Positions 1-7,782 of a DNA stretch of 47,654 bases are shown piece after piece. The DNA comes from a virus: IMG/VR virus record IMGVR_UViG_3300020156_000009, positions 1 through 47,654 of that record; one strand, written 5' to 3'. Made by a program: the position numbers and the translations under genes. The notes under the pieces were generated by a model. That model had not been told where the DNA came from, ran no database searches, and saw nothing but the letters and a program-made list of their open reading frames with translations. Each line of letters starts with the position of its first letter. Within the stretch, counting starts at the first letter, position 1.

Positions 1-127
1 AGGTCACGAAACGACTGGCACCCGGCGCAGAACGCCGTGCCCTCGGGAGCCGCCGCCTGGATGGCCTTCGTCCGCTTAACGCGGAGATCGGGCGGGACCA
101 TCGCCAGGCGGCGGCGTGCCGCATCGA
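1..127. repeat. 127-bp exact terminal direct repeat (copy 1)
   Basis: Bases 1-127 are identical to 47528-47654, the last bases of the window. A repeat of exactly 127 bp matches the largest odd k-mer commonly used by de Bruijn assemblers, so it most likely marks a circularised contig and not a biological terminal repeat. The HNH endonuclease reading frame runs straight through the junction, which supports this. Confidence 0.95.
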
Positions 128-230
128 CCTGATCGCCGATCGGCAGGTGTCGCAGGAAGCACGTCGCGCAGCGGTGGCGACCCGGCATCTTCGGGCGTCG
201 CTCGCACTCCTTGCACTTCTGCGCGGCCAT
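1..230 (-). CDS. HNH endonuclease (endonuclease VII-like), 5' part across the junction
   Basis: This is the amino-terminal part of the protein that ends at 46960. The ATG is at 230-228, three bases after the stop of the upstream gene. The frame stays open to base 1 and continues at 47527, giving 265 aa on the circle. The first 43 residues exist only here and carry two CxxC pairs (C6/C9, C21/C24), an extra zinc ribbon ahead of the one at C68/C71 and C87/C90. An internal ATG at 101 would drop the first ribbon; the upstream start is preferred because it is tightly coupled to the preceding gene. Confidence 0.85.
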   Translation of the reverse strand, partial: MAAQKCKECERRPKMPGRHRCATCFLRHLPIGDQVDAARRRLAMVPPDLRVKRTKAIQAAAPEGTAFCAGCQSFRD

Positions 231-233
231 CGA

Positions 234-707
234 TCAGCGAACCTTGCCCGGCCCGTCGAGCTCGGCGATATAGCGGGGCAGATCGCGCTGCTGGCGCATC
301 GTCGTCTCCATCGCCACCTTCGTGGCATCCAGTGAGCCGTCTTCGCGGCGCATCGGTGAGCCGTCTTCGCGGCGCATCGGCTCGAATAGTTCCCGGATCG
401 CGCGAGCCTCGCGCATCTTCTCGGCATTGTGCGGGTCGGGGGTCTTCGTCGATCGACGAGGTGCCGAGCCGAACAGCTTCGCCCAGAGACGCCGGCGCGC
501 CGCGCGCCGAGCCTCACGCGCCAGGTAGCGCAGTTCGGCGCCGCTCATCTGGAGGATGGGCATCGACTCCTCGCCGTGCGGGTAGTGGCGGCAGACGGTC
601 ACGTCTCCGAAGGCGTCGATGCGCAGCACGCGGTGGGGCAGGGCGGTGCGGTCGCTCACAGAGTCCGCCCAGCCGTGTCCCACCATGTACCGGGTTTCGT
701 GCGTCAT
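234..707 (-). CDS. Hypothetical protein with a tandem 8-residue repeat
   Basis: 157 aa of unknown function. The ATG at 707 overlaps the TGA of the preceding gene by 4 nt, so translation is probably coupled. The middle is rich in Arg and Ala (a helical stretch around residues 60-75). Residues encoded at 332-379 contain an in-frame 24-bp tandem duplication giving MRREDGSP followed by MRREDGSL, probably a recent slippage event. The C-terminal half is helical and charged. It lies last but one in the leftward operon that begins at the clamp-like gene and ends with the HNH endonuclease. No family recognised. Confidence 0.75.
   Translation of the reverse strand: MTHETRYMVGHGWADSVSDRTALPHRVLRIDAFGDVTVCRHYPHGEESMPILQMSGAELRYLAREARRAARRRLWAKLFGSAPRRSTKTPDPHNAEKMREARAIRELFEPMRREDGSPMRREDGSLDATKVAMETTMRQQRDLPRYIAELDGPGKVR
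332..379. repeat. 24-bp perfect tandem duplication
   Basis: Two adjacent identical 24-bp units (332-355 and 356-379) inside the gene at 234-707. They duplicate eight codons and keep the frame. Confidence 0.95.
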
Positions 708-886
708 GACGAACGATCCTCCACCCAGGTGGCCTCGGCGCGCCATGAAGCGCCGTCCATCTGGTTGTCGGAACAGGTGACGACCACCTCGGCGTTCGAC
801 GGGAGGACGCTCAGCGTCTCGACGAGCAGGCCCGCGGTGGGCGTGCCCTGGAACGGGCCGAGCTGGGTCTTTAGGGTGATTTCCAT
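704..886 (-). CDS. Small hypothetical protein
   Basis: 60 aa, starting MEITLKTQLG. The start is supported by GAGGAGT a few bases upstream, and the stop overlaps the next start as ATGA. Strand-helix-strand character with hydrophobic stretches such as EVVVTCSD. There is no recognisable domain. It sits between the basic 188-aa protein at 966-1532 and the 157-aa protein at 234-707 in the leftward early operon. Confidence 0.75.
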   Translation of the reverse strand: MEITLKTQLGPFQGTPTAGLLVETLSVLPSNAEVVVTCSDNQMDGASWRAEATWVEDRSS

Positions 887-965
887 TGCTACTCCTCAGA
901 TAGAGGCGCGGCACCGACGACAGGGGGGGGGTGTCGCCGATGCCGCGCCAGTCGATGGCCGAAGT

Positions 966-1532
966 CTACTTCTTGGCCTTCTTCTTCCCCTTGCCGCTGT
1001 CGCCCTTCTTCGGAGCGTTCAGCGGGTCGTTGATGAATGTCACGTACTCGCGAGCGATCTTGGCGTCCGCCTCGGTGGCGTCCTCCAGAATCCACGGGTA
1101 GTTGCCGCGATCCTTCTTGTCACCCTTGGCGAGACGGCCCAGCACGCGCTTGCCCGTGCCGATGTAGCCCTTCAGCGACCCCTTCAGGAAGCCCTGGAAC
1201 ACCCAGGCACCCTCGTGAAGCTCGCTCTTGCCCGGCTTCTTCTCGTTCAGGTGGACGATGTCGGCGACCACGATCTCCTTCTTCTCGCCGGGGTGGAACG
1301 TGTCGTCGATCTCGTCGAGACGCAGCGGCGTGATGAGGAACAGGTCGCCGAGGTGGTCGTCGTCGGTGAACTTCCACCCGTCGCTCGTGGGAGCGGGCGC
1401 GTCGCTGGGACGGGCGAACTCGTCGCCGCCCTTCGACTTGCTCTTCTTCTCGACGGTCTCGGCGGGCTTCGACTTGCCCTTCTTCTCGACCTTCTCGTCG
1501 GCCTTCTTCTTGCCCTTGTCCTGCTTGGCCAT
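966..1532 (-). CDS. Lys-rich protein next to the nuclease, possible ssDNA-binding/OB-like protein
   Basis: 188 aa, with the ATG at 1532 after a purine-rich AGAAGAGAAAGG site; a longer in-frame extension upstream is rejected. Residues 1-36 and about 175-188 are almost all Lys, Gly, Ser and Glu, and the core (about 48-170) is a compact beta-rich domain. Residues 37-46 contain DEFARPSDAP, nearly identical to residues 231-240 of the Cas4-like nuclease at 2108-3859. Similar actinophage proteins lie next to recombination genes, so a DNA-binding role is inferred but not shown. Basic tails and the shared motif suggest the two proteins act together. Confidence 0.8.
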   Translation of the reverse strand: MAKQDKGKKKADEKVEKKGKSKPAETVEKKSKSKGGDEFARPSDAPAPTSDGWKFTDDDHLGDLFLITPLRLDEIDDTFHPGEKKEIVVADIVHLNEKKPGKSELHEGAWVFQGFLKGSLKGYIGTGKRVLGRLAKGDKKDRGNYPWILEDATEADAKIAREYVTFINDPLNAPKKGDSGKGKKKAKK

Positions 1533-1668
1533 GATCGGCCCTTTCTCTTCTGGTGATCCCCGCCGCGGACGCCGCGGGGTTTCGGATGCTGATCCGAAGG
1601 ATGAGGATCGCCGCCGCCACCTGGAGGGGTCAGCATCCGCACGGCGGCGATCCGGTCTATTGGGGTTG
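1533..1668 (-). promoter_or_regulatory. Intergenic leader with two hairpins
   Basis: 136 bp without a gene. It holds an 11-bp perfect stem (1606-1616 with 1642-1652) and a second GC-rich hairpin at about 1559-1580, next to the start of the Lys-rich protein gene. No convincing promoter hexamers were seen. It could attenuate or process the long leftward transcript between 1669 and 1532. Confidence 0.5.
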
Positions 1669-1809
1669 TCAGTGGAGCATGCGACGCTCACTGGCGGCCT
1701 TCGCCTTCGCGAGTTCGGTCATCGCACCCAGGTAGGAGATCAGCATGATGCTGGCCAAGCCCACCGAGACGGCGACGGTCCAGCAGAGGACGATGAGCGC
1801 GAGTTCCAT
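1669..1809 (-). CDS. Small single-pass membrane protein
   Basis: 46 aa, starting MELALIVLCW. The start forms a TGATG junction with the preceding stop at 1809. Residues about 3-27 form one hydrophobic transmembrane helix, followed by a short basic, Ala-rich tail expected on the cytoplasmic side. Longer in-frame extensions upstream would overlap the whole preceding gene and are rejected. Function unknown. Confidence 0.6.
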   Translation of the reverse strand: MELALIVLCWTVAVSVGLASIMLISYLGAMTELAKAKAASERRMLH

Positions 1810-2111
1810 CAGAGCACCGCCTCGATCACCAGGCCGAGTTCGATCGACTCGTGCGGCTGAATGTGGCCGCCGCGACGGGTGAACCACGCGTCGATCTCTT
1901 CGGCGATCTTCTCGGCGCGCTCCCTGCGATCGTCGGCGAAGTCGCTGAGCGGCGTCGTCGTGAACTGCACCTGGTAGCCGTCGCGGGAGAGACTGGCCGC
2001 CACGGACGAGAATTCGTCGATGACCATATCCGAGGCGGTCATCACGCTGAGCGTGACCATCCGGGGCGGAAGCGCCTCCACCAGTTCCTCGACCTGCTCG
2101 TCGTCGTTCAT
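1809..2111 (-). CDS. Hypothetical acidic protein
   Basis: 100 aa. The ATG at 2111 overlaps the stop of the Cas4-like gene by 4 nt (ATGA) and its own stop overlaps the next start. Alternating strands and helices (MVTLSVMTASDMV, QVQFTTTPL, then a charged helix) suggest a small alpha/beta fold. No family recognised. Tight coupling to the nuclease suggests they are made together. Confidence 0.75.
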   Translation of the reverse strand: MNDDEQVEELVEALPPRMVTLSVMTASDMVIDEFSSVAASLSRDGYQVQFTTTPLSDFADDRRERAEKIAEEIDAWFTRRGGHIQPHESIELGLVIEAVL

Positions 2112-3859
2112 GCTGCACTCTCCTCTGCGTTGTCAGTGTCGATGGTCAGGAGGTCGACGCGACCGTCGATCGCCCGCTTGCCGAGGTTGCGGAAGGCCCG
2201 CACCTCTCCGGCCAGCTTGTTGCCCACGCCACCGATCGCGAGATCGACGACGTGCACGGATGCCCTGCCCGACCCTGCGGGCAGGTGGAGCACCAGACCT
2301 GTCGTGCGGTTGGCGCCGTGGCTGCCGCGCTCGCCCGTGTTCAGGTCGTAGGTGTTGCTCTCGGCGTACAGACGAATCTGCTGGGCGATCTTGCCCTGCC
2401 CGTAATCGATCCGGCCCGTCTTGATGTCGAGCACGTAGCGACGGGCGCGAGCGTCGGCGGGGCGGGTGACCTCGCCCGTCTTCGGGTCGCGCAGTTCCGG
2501 CAGCTTGCCGAGCACGATCCGGTCGAGGCGGCCCGCGACCTTCAGGTCATCATTGACGACTGTCTGCTCGCTGGCGACGATCTTCAGGCCGAGCGCCTTC
2601 ACTGCGCGAGCATATGCCTCGACGTCGGCGAAATCCGCCGGCGTGATCTCTCCGGCGTCCAGCTTGTCCTGCACGGCGTCCATGCCTTCGGAGTCGTGCA
2701 GGTCGCAGAGCGCGTGGATATCGGTTCCCTTGGTCGCCGCCTCGCGACCGCCGCCGTACTCGAAGACCTCATCGGCCAGCTTGTTCAGCGACTTCTTGAA
2801 CTCAGACATCGCGCCGTTGACGTAGGTCGCCAGTTCGCCGAGCTGAAGCTTGCCCTTGCGGTCGAGTTTGCGCGCCCTGGCGATCGTGACGTCGCGAGTG
2901 TGAATCAGGTCGTTGACCTTGGCGACGACCGAGTGCGGGAGCGCGTCGCGATCCTTCAGCGCGTCGGTCTCAGCAGCGGCGACGCCTTCCATCAGGATGC
3001 GCATCTTCCACTCGGTGAGAGCCTTCGTGTCCTCCAGGCAGGCGATGTAGGTCGTCACGCGGGTGTAGCCGCGCTCCTTGCCCGTCTCGGGGTCGATGAT
3101 CTTGTACTGGTTCAGCCCGTTGGTCTCGAAGTCGTCGCGAGGTGCCTCGCTCGGCCTCGCGAACTCCTCGGCCTCCACCTCGGCGCGCACGGCGTCGCTC
3201 TGCATATCGTCGTCAGAGCCGCCGCCCGCGACGATGGTCGCATCGGCTTCGCGCTCGGCGGCCACCTCGGCCACCTGCTTCTTGGCCTTCTTCGTCGCCT
3301 TCACGGTGACCTTCTCGACGCCCTCGGGGATCGTGACCTCGCCGTCAATGACGGCATGCAGGGTGACGCCCTTGGTCGGGTCGGCCTTCGCCTGCATCTC
3401 AGCCAGGCGTTCGGGCGATCCCGGTTCCTCGGGGAGGATGCTCGACTCGCCAACGGCGACGCGCTCCTGGCGACGTGCGCTCTTCTCGGCCAGGCGCTTC
3501 TTGATCGCCTCGTCGATCTCGGCGGTGGTCTTCTCGCGCTCGGCGGCGCGCTCAGCGATCACCTCGGGGCGAGTCTTGCCCGTCTCGGGGGAGACCTTCT
3601 CGGCGCGCTTCTTCTCGGCGGAAGACTCGACGACCCCAGACTCGGTGGTGACCGCCGACTCGGTAGGGCGGTCGGCACCCTTCGACTTGCCCTTCTTGGT
3701 CGCCTTGGCCATCTCGGCGCGCTTCGCGTCGGCCTTGGCCTGCGCCTTCTTCTCGGCCTTCGCGGCGGCCTTCTTCGCCGCCTGGCGCTCGGCCTTCTCG
3801 GCCAGTTTGCGCAGTTCCTTCGCGCTCAGCTTGGGAGCCTTGTCCTTCTTCTTGCCCAT
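2108..3859 (-). CDS. Cas4/RecB-type PD-(D/E)XK nuclease with long basic N-terminal arm
   Basis: 583 aa. Residues 1-230 are a Lys/Ala/Glu-rich, largely helical arm followed by EEFARPSEAP (231-240). The nuclease domain occupies about 245-560. Its visible catalytic pattern is a His in KGTDIH (382), Glu431, Asp446 in AGRLDR, and Asp478-x-Lys480 in LDIKTG, typical of the RecB/Cas4 exonuclease superfamily. No four-cysteine Fe-S cluster of classical Cas4 is evident. Such proteins act in phage recombination or DNA end processing. The start chosen is the ATG at 3859 (MGKKKDK), because further upstream the frame overlaps the preceding gene. It lies two genes downstream of the clamp-like protein. Confidence 0.85.
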   Translation of the reverse strand: MGKKKDKAPKLSAKELRKLAEKAERQAAKKAAAKAEKKAQAKADAKRAEMAKATKKGKSKGADRPTESAVTTESGVVESSAEKKRAEKVSPETGKTRPEVIAERAAEREKTTAEIDEAIKKRLAEKSARRQERVAVGESSILPEEPGSPERLAEMQAKADPTKGVTLHAVIDGEVTIPEGVEKVTVKATKKAKKQVAEVAAEREADATIVAGGGSDDDMQSDAVRAEVEAEEFARPSEAPRDDFETNGLNQYKIIDPETGKERGYTRVTTYIACLEDTKALTEWKMRILMEGVAAAETDALKDRDALPHSVVAKVNDLIHTRDVTIARARKLDRKGKLQLGELATYVNGAMSEFKKSLNKLADEVFEYGGGREAATKGTDIHALCDLHDSEGMDAVQDKLDAGEITPADFADVEAYARAVKALGLKIVASEQTVVNDDLKVAGRLDRIVLGKLPELRDPKTGEVTRPADARARRYVLDIKTGRIDYGQGKIAQQIRLYAESNTYDLNTGERGSHGANRTTGLVLHLPAGSGRASVHVVDLAIGGVGNKLAGEVRAFRNLGKRAIDGRVDLLTIDTDNAEESAA

Positions 3860-3861
3860 GA

Positions 3862-4209
3862 TCAGTGCTGACCCTTCTCGGTGGTTGCGGGGTAGTGGAT
3901 GTCGACGACGGCCTGGAGGCGCTGGCTGTTGCGCGCGCGCCCCTCGGGAGAGTTGGAGTTCGCGCAGAACGAGTCCCACGCTGACACGTCGGAGGGGAGC
4001 GAGAGCCGCCCCGCGTCGATGTCGGCGGGGAGGCCGTCGTCCGCGACGCGGGCGGCCTCAGTGACGCTCTCGCGGGCGGCGGTCACCTGACGCAGGGTCG
4101 TGTGGTCGCCGTCGTTCTCGGCGTGGCGCGCCAGCAGGTCCAGGCCCATCTCGATGGCCTCCAGGGTGGGGGAGGTGGCCGCGATGAGGTACTCGGGTGC
4201 GGTGCTCAT
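3862..4209 (-). CDS. Hypothetical helical protein
   Basis: 115 aa, starting MSTAPEYL. The start overlaps the stop of the clamp-like gene (ATGA) and the stop is 2 bp from the nuclease start. N-terminal helices (residues about 10-55) are followed by a loop-rich region. It is encoded between the clamp-like protein and the Cas4-like nuclease, so a replication or recombination accessory role is possible, but no domain is recognised. Confidence 0.75.
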   Translation of the reverse strand: MSTAPEYLIAATSPTLEAIEMGLDLLARHAENDGDHTTLRQVTAARESVTEAARVADDGLPADIDAGRLSLPSDVSAWDSFCANSNSPEGRARNSQRLQAVVDIHYPATTEKGQH

Positions 4210-4865
4210 GCGCGGACCTTGATCGGCTGGATGAGGCCGTCCACGGGCGTGCCGTGGATGTCGAAGGCGACGGGCAACATCGTGTGCGCGTCGGGGCGCG
4301 TCTCGCTTGGGATGAGACGCACGGGGGTCTCCGCGCCGAACTGCTTCGCCACCTTGCCCAGGCGCTCCAGGAGCGGGGCGGAGAGGTGCGGCATGGGCGC
4401 GTTGTCGACGCGCACGTCGGGGAAGAGGCGCTCCACGGGCGGGAAGTTGCCCGTGAGCGCGTCGAAGACCTGAGAGCGCTCGGGCTTGTTGCCGATGACG
4501 ATGGAGACGGTCAGGTCGATGCCCTCCTGCTCGACCGTGAGCGTGTACGGGTCGTCGGCGTGGTCCGAGCGCTCGATGAACCTCGCCTGACGCGCGCCGA
4601 GGTTGCGGAGGGCGGCGCGCTTCGTCGCCACGATCCAGGCGATGGCCTCGGCGGGGATGACGATCTCCGCAGGCGGGCCGTCGTACGTCTTGATCAGGTC
4701 GGAGCGGTAGCGCGCGACCGTCTTACGATCGGAGGCGTACAGCGCGCCCGCGCTGACGCGGATTCCGCGCAGGATGGTGCTCGCCTCTTTCGCGTCGGCG
4801 GTGAACGGCGCCAGTGCAGCGAACGCCTCCGTGGCGAGCGCCAGAGGCATGATGTAGGCGGTCAT
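4206..4865 (-). CDS. Sliding-clamp-like protein (tentative)
   Basis: 219 aa, first gene of the leftward operon, with GAAGGAGT before the ATG at 4865. Features that recall beta-type processivity clamps are an early strand pair LRGIRVSAGALYASDRK (beta clamps place their 'tDgyrla' segment here), a segment with NFPPVERLFP like the clamp 'FPdy' motif, and a C-terminal strand TMLPVAFDI. At 219 aa it is shorter than bacterial DnaN (about 370), so at most two clamp domains are present. No phage polymerase is encoded, so if correct it would modify the host replicase. Identification rests on motif resemblance only. Confidence 0.5.
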   Translation of the reverse strand: MTAYIMPLALATEAFAALAPFTADAKEASTILRGIRVSAGALYASDRKTVARYRSDLIKTYDGPPAEIVIPAEAIAWIVATKRAALRNLGARQARFIERSDHADDPYTLTVEQEGIDLTVSIVIGNKPERSQVFDALTGNFPPVERLFPDVRVDNAPMPHLSAPLLERLGKVAKQFGAETPVRLIPSETRPDAHTMLPVAFDIHGTPVDGLIQPIKVRA

Positions 4866-4919
4866 GAGGTGACTCCTTCAGGTGTGCCGCGAGTGCGGCT
4901 GGCGGATGCTGACAGGATG

Positions 4920-4949
4920 AGCCTAGCGTCACCTATCAGGTGGTGTCAA
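4920..4949 (-). promoter_or_regulatory. Promoter P1 with 13-bp operator in its spacer
   Basis: Reading leftward: TTGACA (4949-4944), an 18-bp spacer containing CACCTGATAGGTG (4942-4930), then TAGGCT (4925-4920). The -35 overlaps the stop codon of the upstream gene. The predicted RNA starts near GTCAGCATCCGCC (4913-4901) and reaches the clamp-like gene. This is the closest match to a consensus promoter in the set. Confidence 0.8.
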
Positions 4950-5128
4950 GCACGATGCCAGGGTGGCTGGACATTCGTCGGCTCGCCCGTGCAGAGCGGT
5001 CGCTCGCCGTGCTCGACCTCCATCGCGACGAACTCATACAGGCCGCCGACGGCATGCAACGACGCGACGTGCTCGTCGAGCTCGGCGTGCGTGAACGTCC
5101 GGCCGGCGCGACCCCGCTCATCACTCAT
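4946..5128 (-). CDS. Small hypothetical protein
   Basis: 60 aa, starting MSDERGRAGR at 5128. The start overlaps the end of the upstream gene by 8 nt. A helical segment (HAELDEHVASLHAV) is followed by a short acidic strand and a Pro-rich tail. The stop codon overlaps the -35 of promoter P1. It is the last gene of the transcript coming from the methyltransferase side. Function unknown. Confidence 0.65.
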   Translation of the reverse strand: MSDERGRAGRTFTHAELDEHVASLHAVGGLYEFVAMEVEHGERPLCTGEPTNVQPPWHRA

Positions 5129-5321
5129 CGAGCACGGGAGGCGTGGGAGGCTCTTCCGCCCGGCGCATCGCCTCGATATGCCCCGGCGAGTCGTAAGCGA
5201 GCACGCCGTCCGCATCCTCCACCCAGCCGTTCACCAGCAGCGCCGCACCCTTCACGGCCTCGTCGAGAACATCATCGCCGCCGACCAGCTCGCCCTTGGC
5301 GTCGAAAATCTTGTACCCCAT
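5121..5321 (-). CDS. Small hypothetical protein
   Basis: 66 aa, starting MGYKIFDAKG, with GAAGGGAT about ten bases before the ATG inside the end of the preceding gene. The opening (KIFDAKGELVGGDDVLDEAVKGAALLV) looks like a beta-hairpin followed by a helix, a small alpha/beta fold. The C-terminus is Pro- and Glu-rich. Similar in style to other accessory phage proteins of unknown function. Confidence 0.7.
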   Translation of the reverse strand: MGYKIFDAKGELVGGDDVLDEAVKGAALLVNGWVEDADGVLAYDSPGHIEAMRRAEEPPTPPVLDE

Positions 5322-5326
5322 GATGA

Positions 5327-5875
5327 CTATCCCTTCTTCTTGCCCGTGGTCGGGCGCTTCTCAGTGTGCCAGTGGTTGACGTGCAGTGGCATGCCTTCCA
5401 GCGCCAGTGCGTGTTCACCCTCGTGGCCGCGCAGCATCACGGCCTCGTCGCCGTGCGCGACCTCGGGGATGCCACCGTGGAACAGGAGCAGGTGACTCGC
5501 GATCGTCGTCACGTCGGGCGGCGGAACGTACCATCCCGCCTCGGGGTCGGTCGCCTCGCCCACGAGACGCGCGCCGAGAATCTCGTCGAGCTTGCGCTCG
5601 ATGCGATCCTGCTGCGTCTCCCACGGGTCGCCCGTGGCCGGAGCGGGCGGCGCCGTCGGCTTGCTCTTCGCCTTCTTCTGCTTGGCGACGGGCGCGGCGG
5701 TAGCCATCTTCACCTTGTCGGCCAGCTTCACCTTCGACTCGGCGACGCGGGAGCCGTTGCGGATGGTGACCTTCGCGCCCTTGCCCTTCGTCTTGATCTT
5801 CTCGATGGTCCACGCGATGCCGCCCGCCTCGACGACATCACCGCGCCGGACCTTCGACCACTTGACCTTGCTCAC
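5327..5875 (-). CDS. Hypothetical protein with SH3/KOW-like N-terminus
   Basis: 182 aa from a GTG start at 5875 that overlaps the preceding TGA (GTGA). Residues 3-50 (KVRRGDVVEAGGIAWTIEKI, then KVTIRNG) resemble a small KOW/SH3-like beta-barrel. A Lys/Ala/Pro-rich linker follows (about 62-85), then a helix (QDRIERKLDEIL) and a His-rich C-terminal region ending in GKKKG. A longer in-frame start would overlap the previous gene entirely and is rejected. Function unknown; the basic linker may favour nucleic-acid contact. Confidence 0.7.
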   Translation of the reverse strand: MSKVKWSKVRRGDVVEAGGIAWTIEKIKTKGKGAKVTIRNGSRVAESKVKLADKVKMATAAPVAKQKKAKSKPTAPPAPATGDPWETQQDRIERKLDEILGARLVGEATDPEAGWYVPPPDVTTIASHLLLFHGGIPEVAHGDEAVMLRGHEGEHALALEGMPLHVNHWHTEKRPTTGKKKG

Positions 5876-6072
5876 GATGCGGCCTCCAGCTTCCGAAGTT
5901 CGGCGCGCAGGTGGCGCTCTCCCCGAGCAAAGGCGGTCGCCTGCGAGGGATACCCAGTTCCGGGATACCCTTCGCGCCCGCAGGAGCACGACCAGCCGAA
6001 GCCGCCGCTCGTGTCGAAGGTGGAGAGGCGATGCGTCAGGCGAAGCTTCGCGAGCGCCTCATGTCGGTTCAC
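5872..6072 (-). CDS. Small protein coupled to the methyltransferase
   Basis: 66 aa, ATGA-coupled to the methyltransferase stop at 6069 and GTGA-coupled to the next gene. The centre has a CSC pair with aromatic residues (FGWSCSCGREGYPG), and the C-terminal half is a charged helix. With only two Cys, a zinc site would need His residues or a dimer. Function unknown. Confidence 0.7.
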   Translation of the reverse strand: MNRHEALAKLRLTHRLSTFDTSGGFGWSCSCGREGYPGTGYPSQATAFARGERHLRAELRKLEAAS

Positions 6073-7517
6073 GAGAGCACCTCGCGAAGGATCGCCTCAG
6101 CGAGTCGAGGCGGAACAGCGTTCCCAACTTGCAAGAACTTGTTGGTCTTCGTGATCGGCTTCGTGCGGCCCGTCTTCGGGTCGACGAACTCGGCATCCCA
6201 GATGAAGTCGGCGGGGTAGCTCTGAAGCGCTGCCGCCTCCTCGACGCTGACGCGCGTCGCGCGCTCCATTTGCTTCTCGTGCGGCTCGCGCCAGCCACGT
6301 TCAGGGATGCGCGGATCACCCGCGACCGTCGGCGACGGCAGGTCGGGATCGATCGTCGTCTCGCGCGGGCCGTCGCCCACCATCTCCTCGATGACGGCGC
6401 GCCCATGGCGTCCGAACACCTCGGCGCCGCCCGTCGCCGCTCCCCCGCCCGTTACCGTCGGGCCGCCTGCCGAGTAGTTGCTGCGCATCGCGATGCCGAA
6501 GCCGGGCTGGGAGTTGCCTCCGTCGCCGCCGAGGACGGTAAAGGCGGGATCGAGCACGTCGCGGCCCGAGCGGTCACCATGGCGCTCGATCATGCCTTTG
6601 CCCATCCCAGTGCGCACCTGCTCCACCTCGCCGCGCTCGATCCACTCGCCGTGATTCTTCTCACGGTTGATGGCGGCTTTCGCGCCGGATCCGCCGACGC
6701 CCTCGGCGCGGCCTACGGCGTTGCCTGCCGTGATGAACGGACGCTCGGTCATGCCCCAGCCGAGCGCCTCGGCCATCGACACCCAGGGCGGAACGCCGTC
6801 ATCGAGCCGCTGCGGATCGCGTGAGTAGTAGCGGGAGTGCGTGGGCGTCGGAGCCTTCGCCTCCTTGCCGTCGGCGCGCGCGATGAGGATCGCCCGCTTG
6901 CGCGTCTGCGGGACGCCGTACATCTCGGCCTGAAGGTTGCCCGTCCAGACCGAGTACCCCCAGCGCCGCATCTCCTCGGCGCATCGCTCCCAGACTGGGA
7001 GGACGGGCGGCACCTGCTCGAAGACGACGTAGGTCGGCGTGTCCCTGGCGACGTGCGCCAGAGGGGTGAGCACGAGGGCGATACGGTCGTCGCCGTGGCC
7101 CGCGGCGAACTCGCGCAGGCGGTCGGCATCCAGGTAGGCGCGCGTCTCGATCGCCTCCAGCACGTCGTCGAGCGCCTTCCTGCCCGCACCCTTGCCCGCC
7201 ATCGAGAACGACTGGCACGGCGGCGACGCGATGAGCAGATCGTAGACCTCGGCGAACGTCCAGCCCTCGGCGAGCAGGCGAGCCGCCTCGGTCGCCTGAT
7301 GCTCCTCACGCTCGGCGAGCAGGGCGTCGACTTTCGCCGCATCCTCTGCGAGGCCATCCCACACGTCGGAGTAGATCGTCCGCATGCCATTCGCCGCGCG
7401 GATGGCGCGAGCCTCGGGCATGATCTCTACGCCGTACTCCTCGACGCCGAGGCGCTGGCAGGCGACGCCCCAGCCCGTGCCCGCGAACAGGTCCAGTGCG
7501 ACGATGCGCGGGGTCAT
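6069..7517 (-). CDS. DNA (cytosine-5) methyltransferase
   Basis: 482 aa C5-methyltransferase that transfers a methyl group from S-adenosylmethionine to cytosine. Motif I is ALDLFAGTGWG (residues 7-17). Motif IV is SPPCQSF with the catalytic Cys101, and FEQVP (166-170) stands for the usual ENV. QTRKRA (204-209) is motif VIII, and NAVPP near the C-terminus is motif X. About 200 residues of Gly-rich sequence lie between motifs VIII and IX and should hold the target recognition domain. No restriction enzyme lies beside it, so it is an orphan enzyme that probably protects phage DNA from host restriction. Target sequence unknown. Confidence 0.93.
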   Translation of the reverse strand: MTPRIVALDLFAGTGWGVACQRLGVEEYGVEIMPEARAIRAANGMRTIYSDVWDGLAEDAAKVDALLAEREEHQATEAARLLAEGWTFAEVYDLLIASPPCQSFSMAGKGAGRKALDDVLEAIETRAYLDADRLREFAAGHGDDRIALVLTPLAHVARDTPTYVVFEQVPPVLPVWERCAEEMRRWGYSVWTGNLQAEMYGVPQTRKRAILIARADGKEAKAPTPTHSRYYSRDPQRLDDGVPPWVSMAEALGWGMTERPFITAGNAVGRAEGVGGSGAKAAINREKNHGEWIERGEVEQVRTGMGKGMIERHGDRSGRDVLDPAFTVLGGDGGNSQPGFGIAMRSNYSAGGPTVTGGGAATGGAEVFGRHGRAVIEEMVGDGPRETTIDPDLPSPTVAGDPRIPERGWREPHEKQMERATRVSVEEAAALQSYPADFIWDAEFVDPKTGRTKPITKTNKFLQVGNAVPPRLAEAILREVLS

Positions 7518-7780
7518 TCGGTCTCCTCACCGAGCGAGCGGATGCGAGCGGCATGCGCGACGAGCGCCTGGCCGATGGCCTCCGCCTCCTCGGCAGTCAT
7601 GCTGATATACAGGCTCACGTCCTGGGGTCTCCTGTTCATGATGGCGTCATCCCGATCCGAGACCCCGAGGCCAATGCGGCTCGTGCCCGAGTTGACGCCG
7701 AGAGTGTAGACGCGGCCCCCGAGGCCGTAACCGCCCGCGACGGTCATCGTGACGGGCGCAGGCGTCTCGATGGCGGCCAT
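7514..7780 (-). CDS. Small hypothetical protein upstream of the methyltransferase
   Basis: 88 aa, starting MAAIETPAPV at 7780, two bases after the stop of the 7783 gene. The stop overlaps the methyltransferase start (ATGA). A beta-rich first half (VTMTVAGGYGLGGRVYTLGV) is followed by VSLYISMTAEEAEAIGQALVAHA, a strand-helix unit. No family recognised. Translational coupling suggests expression together with the methyltransferase. Confidence 0.7.
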   Translation of the reverse strand: MAAIETPAPVTMTVAGGYGLGGRVYTLGVNSGTSRIGLGVSDRDDAIMNRRPQDVSLYISMTAEEAEAIGQALVAHAARIRSLGEETE

Positions 7781-7782
7781 GA

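Noticed and set aside
1-127. True phage direct terminal repeat
   Set aside because: Length equals a standard assembler k-mer, and a gene crosses the join; biological direct terminal repeats are usually hundreds to thousands of bases long and show as doubled read depth.
2108-3859. Classical Cas4 of a CRISPR system
   Set aside because: No Fe-S cysteine set and no cas genes; it is a phage nuclease of the same superfamily.
2252-3871. A 539-codon plus-strand frame
   Set aside because: It is opposite the Cas4-like nuclease and composed mainly of Leu/Gly/Arg; no motif or ribosome binding site.
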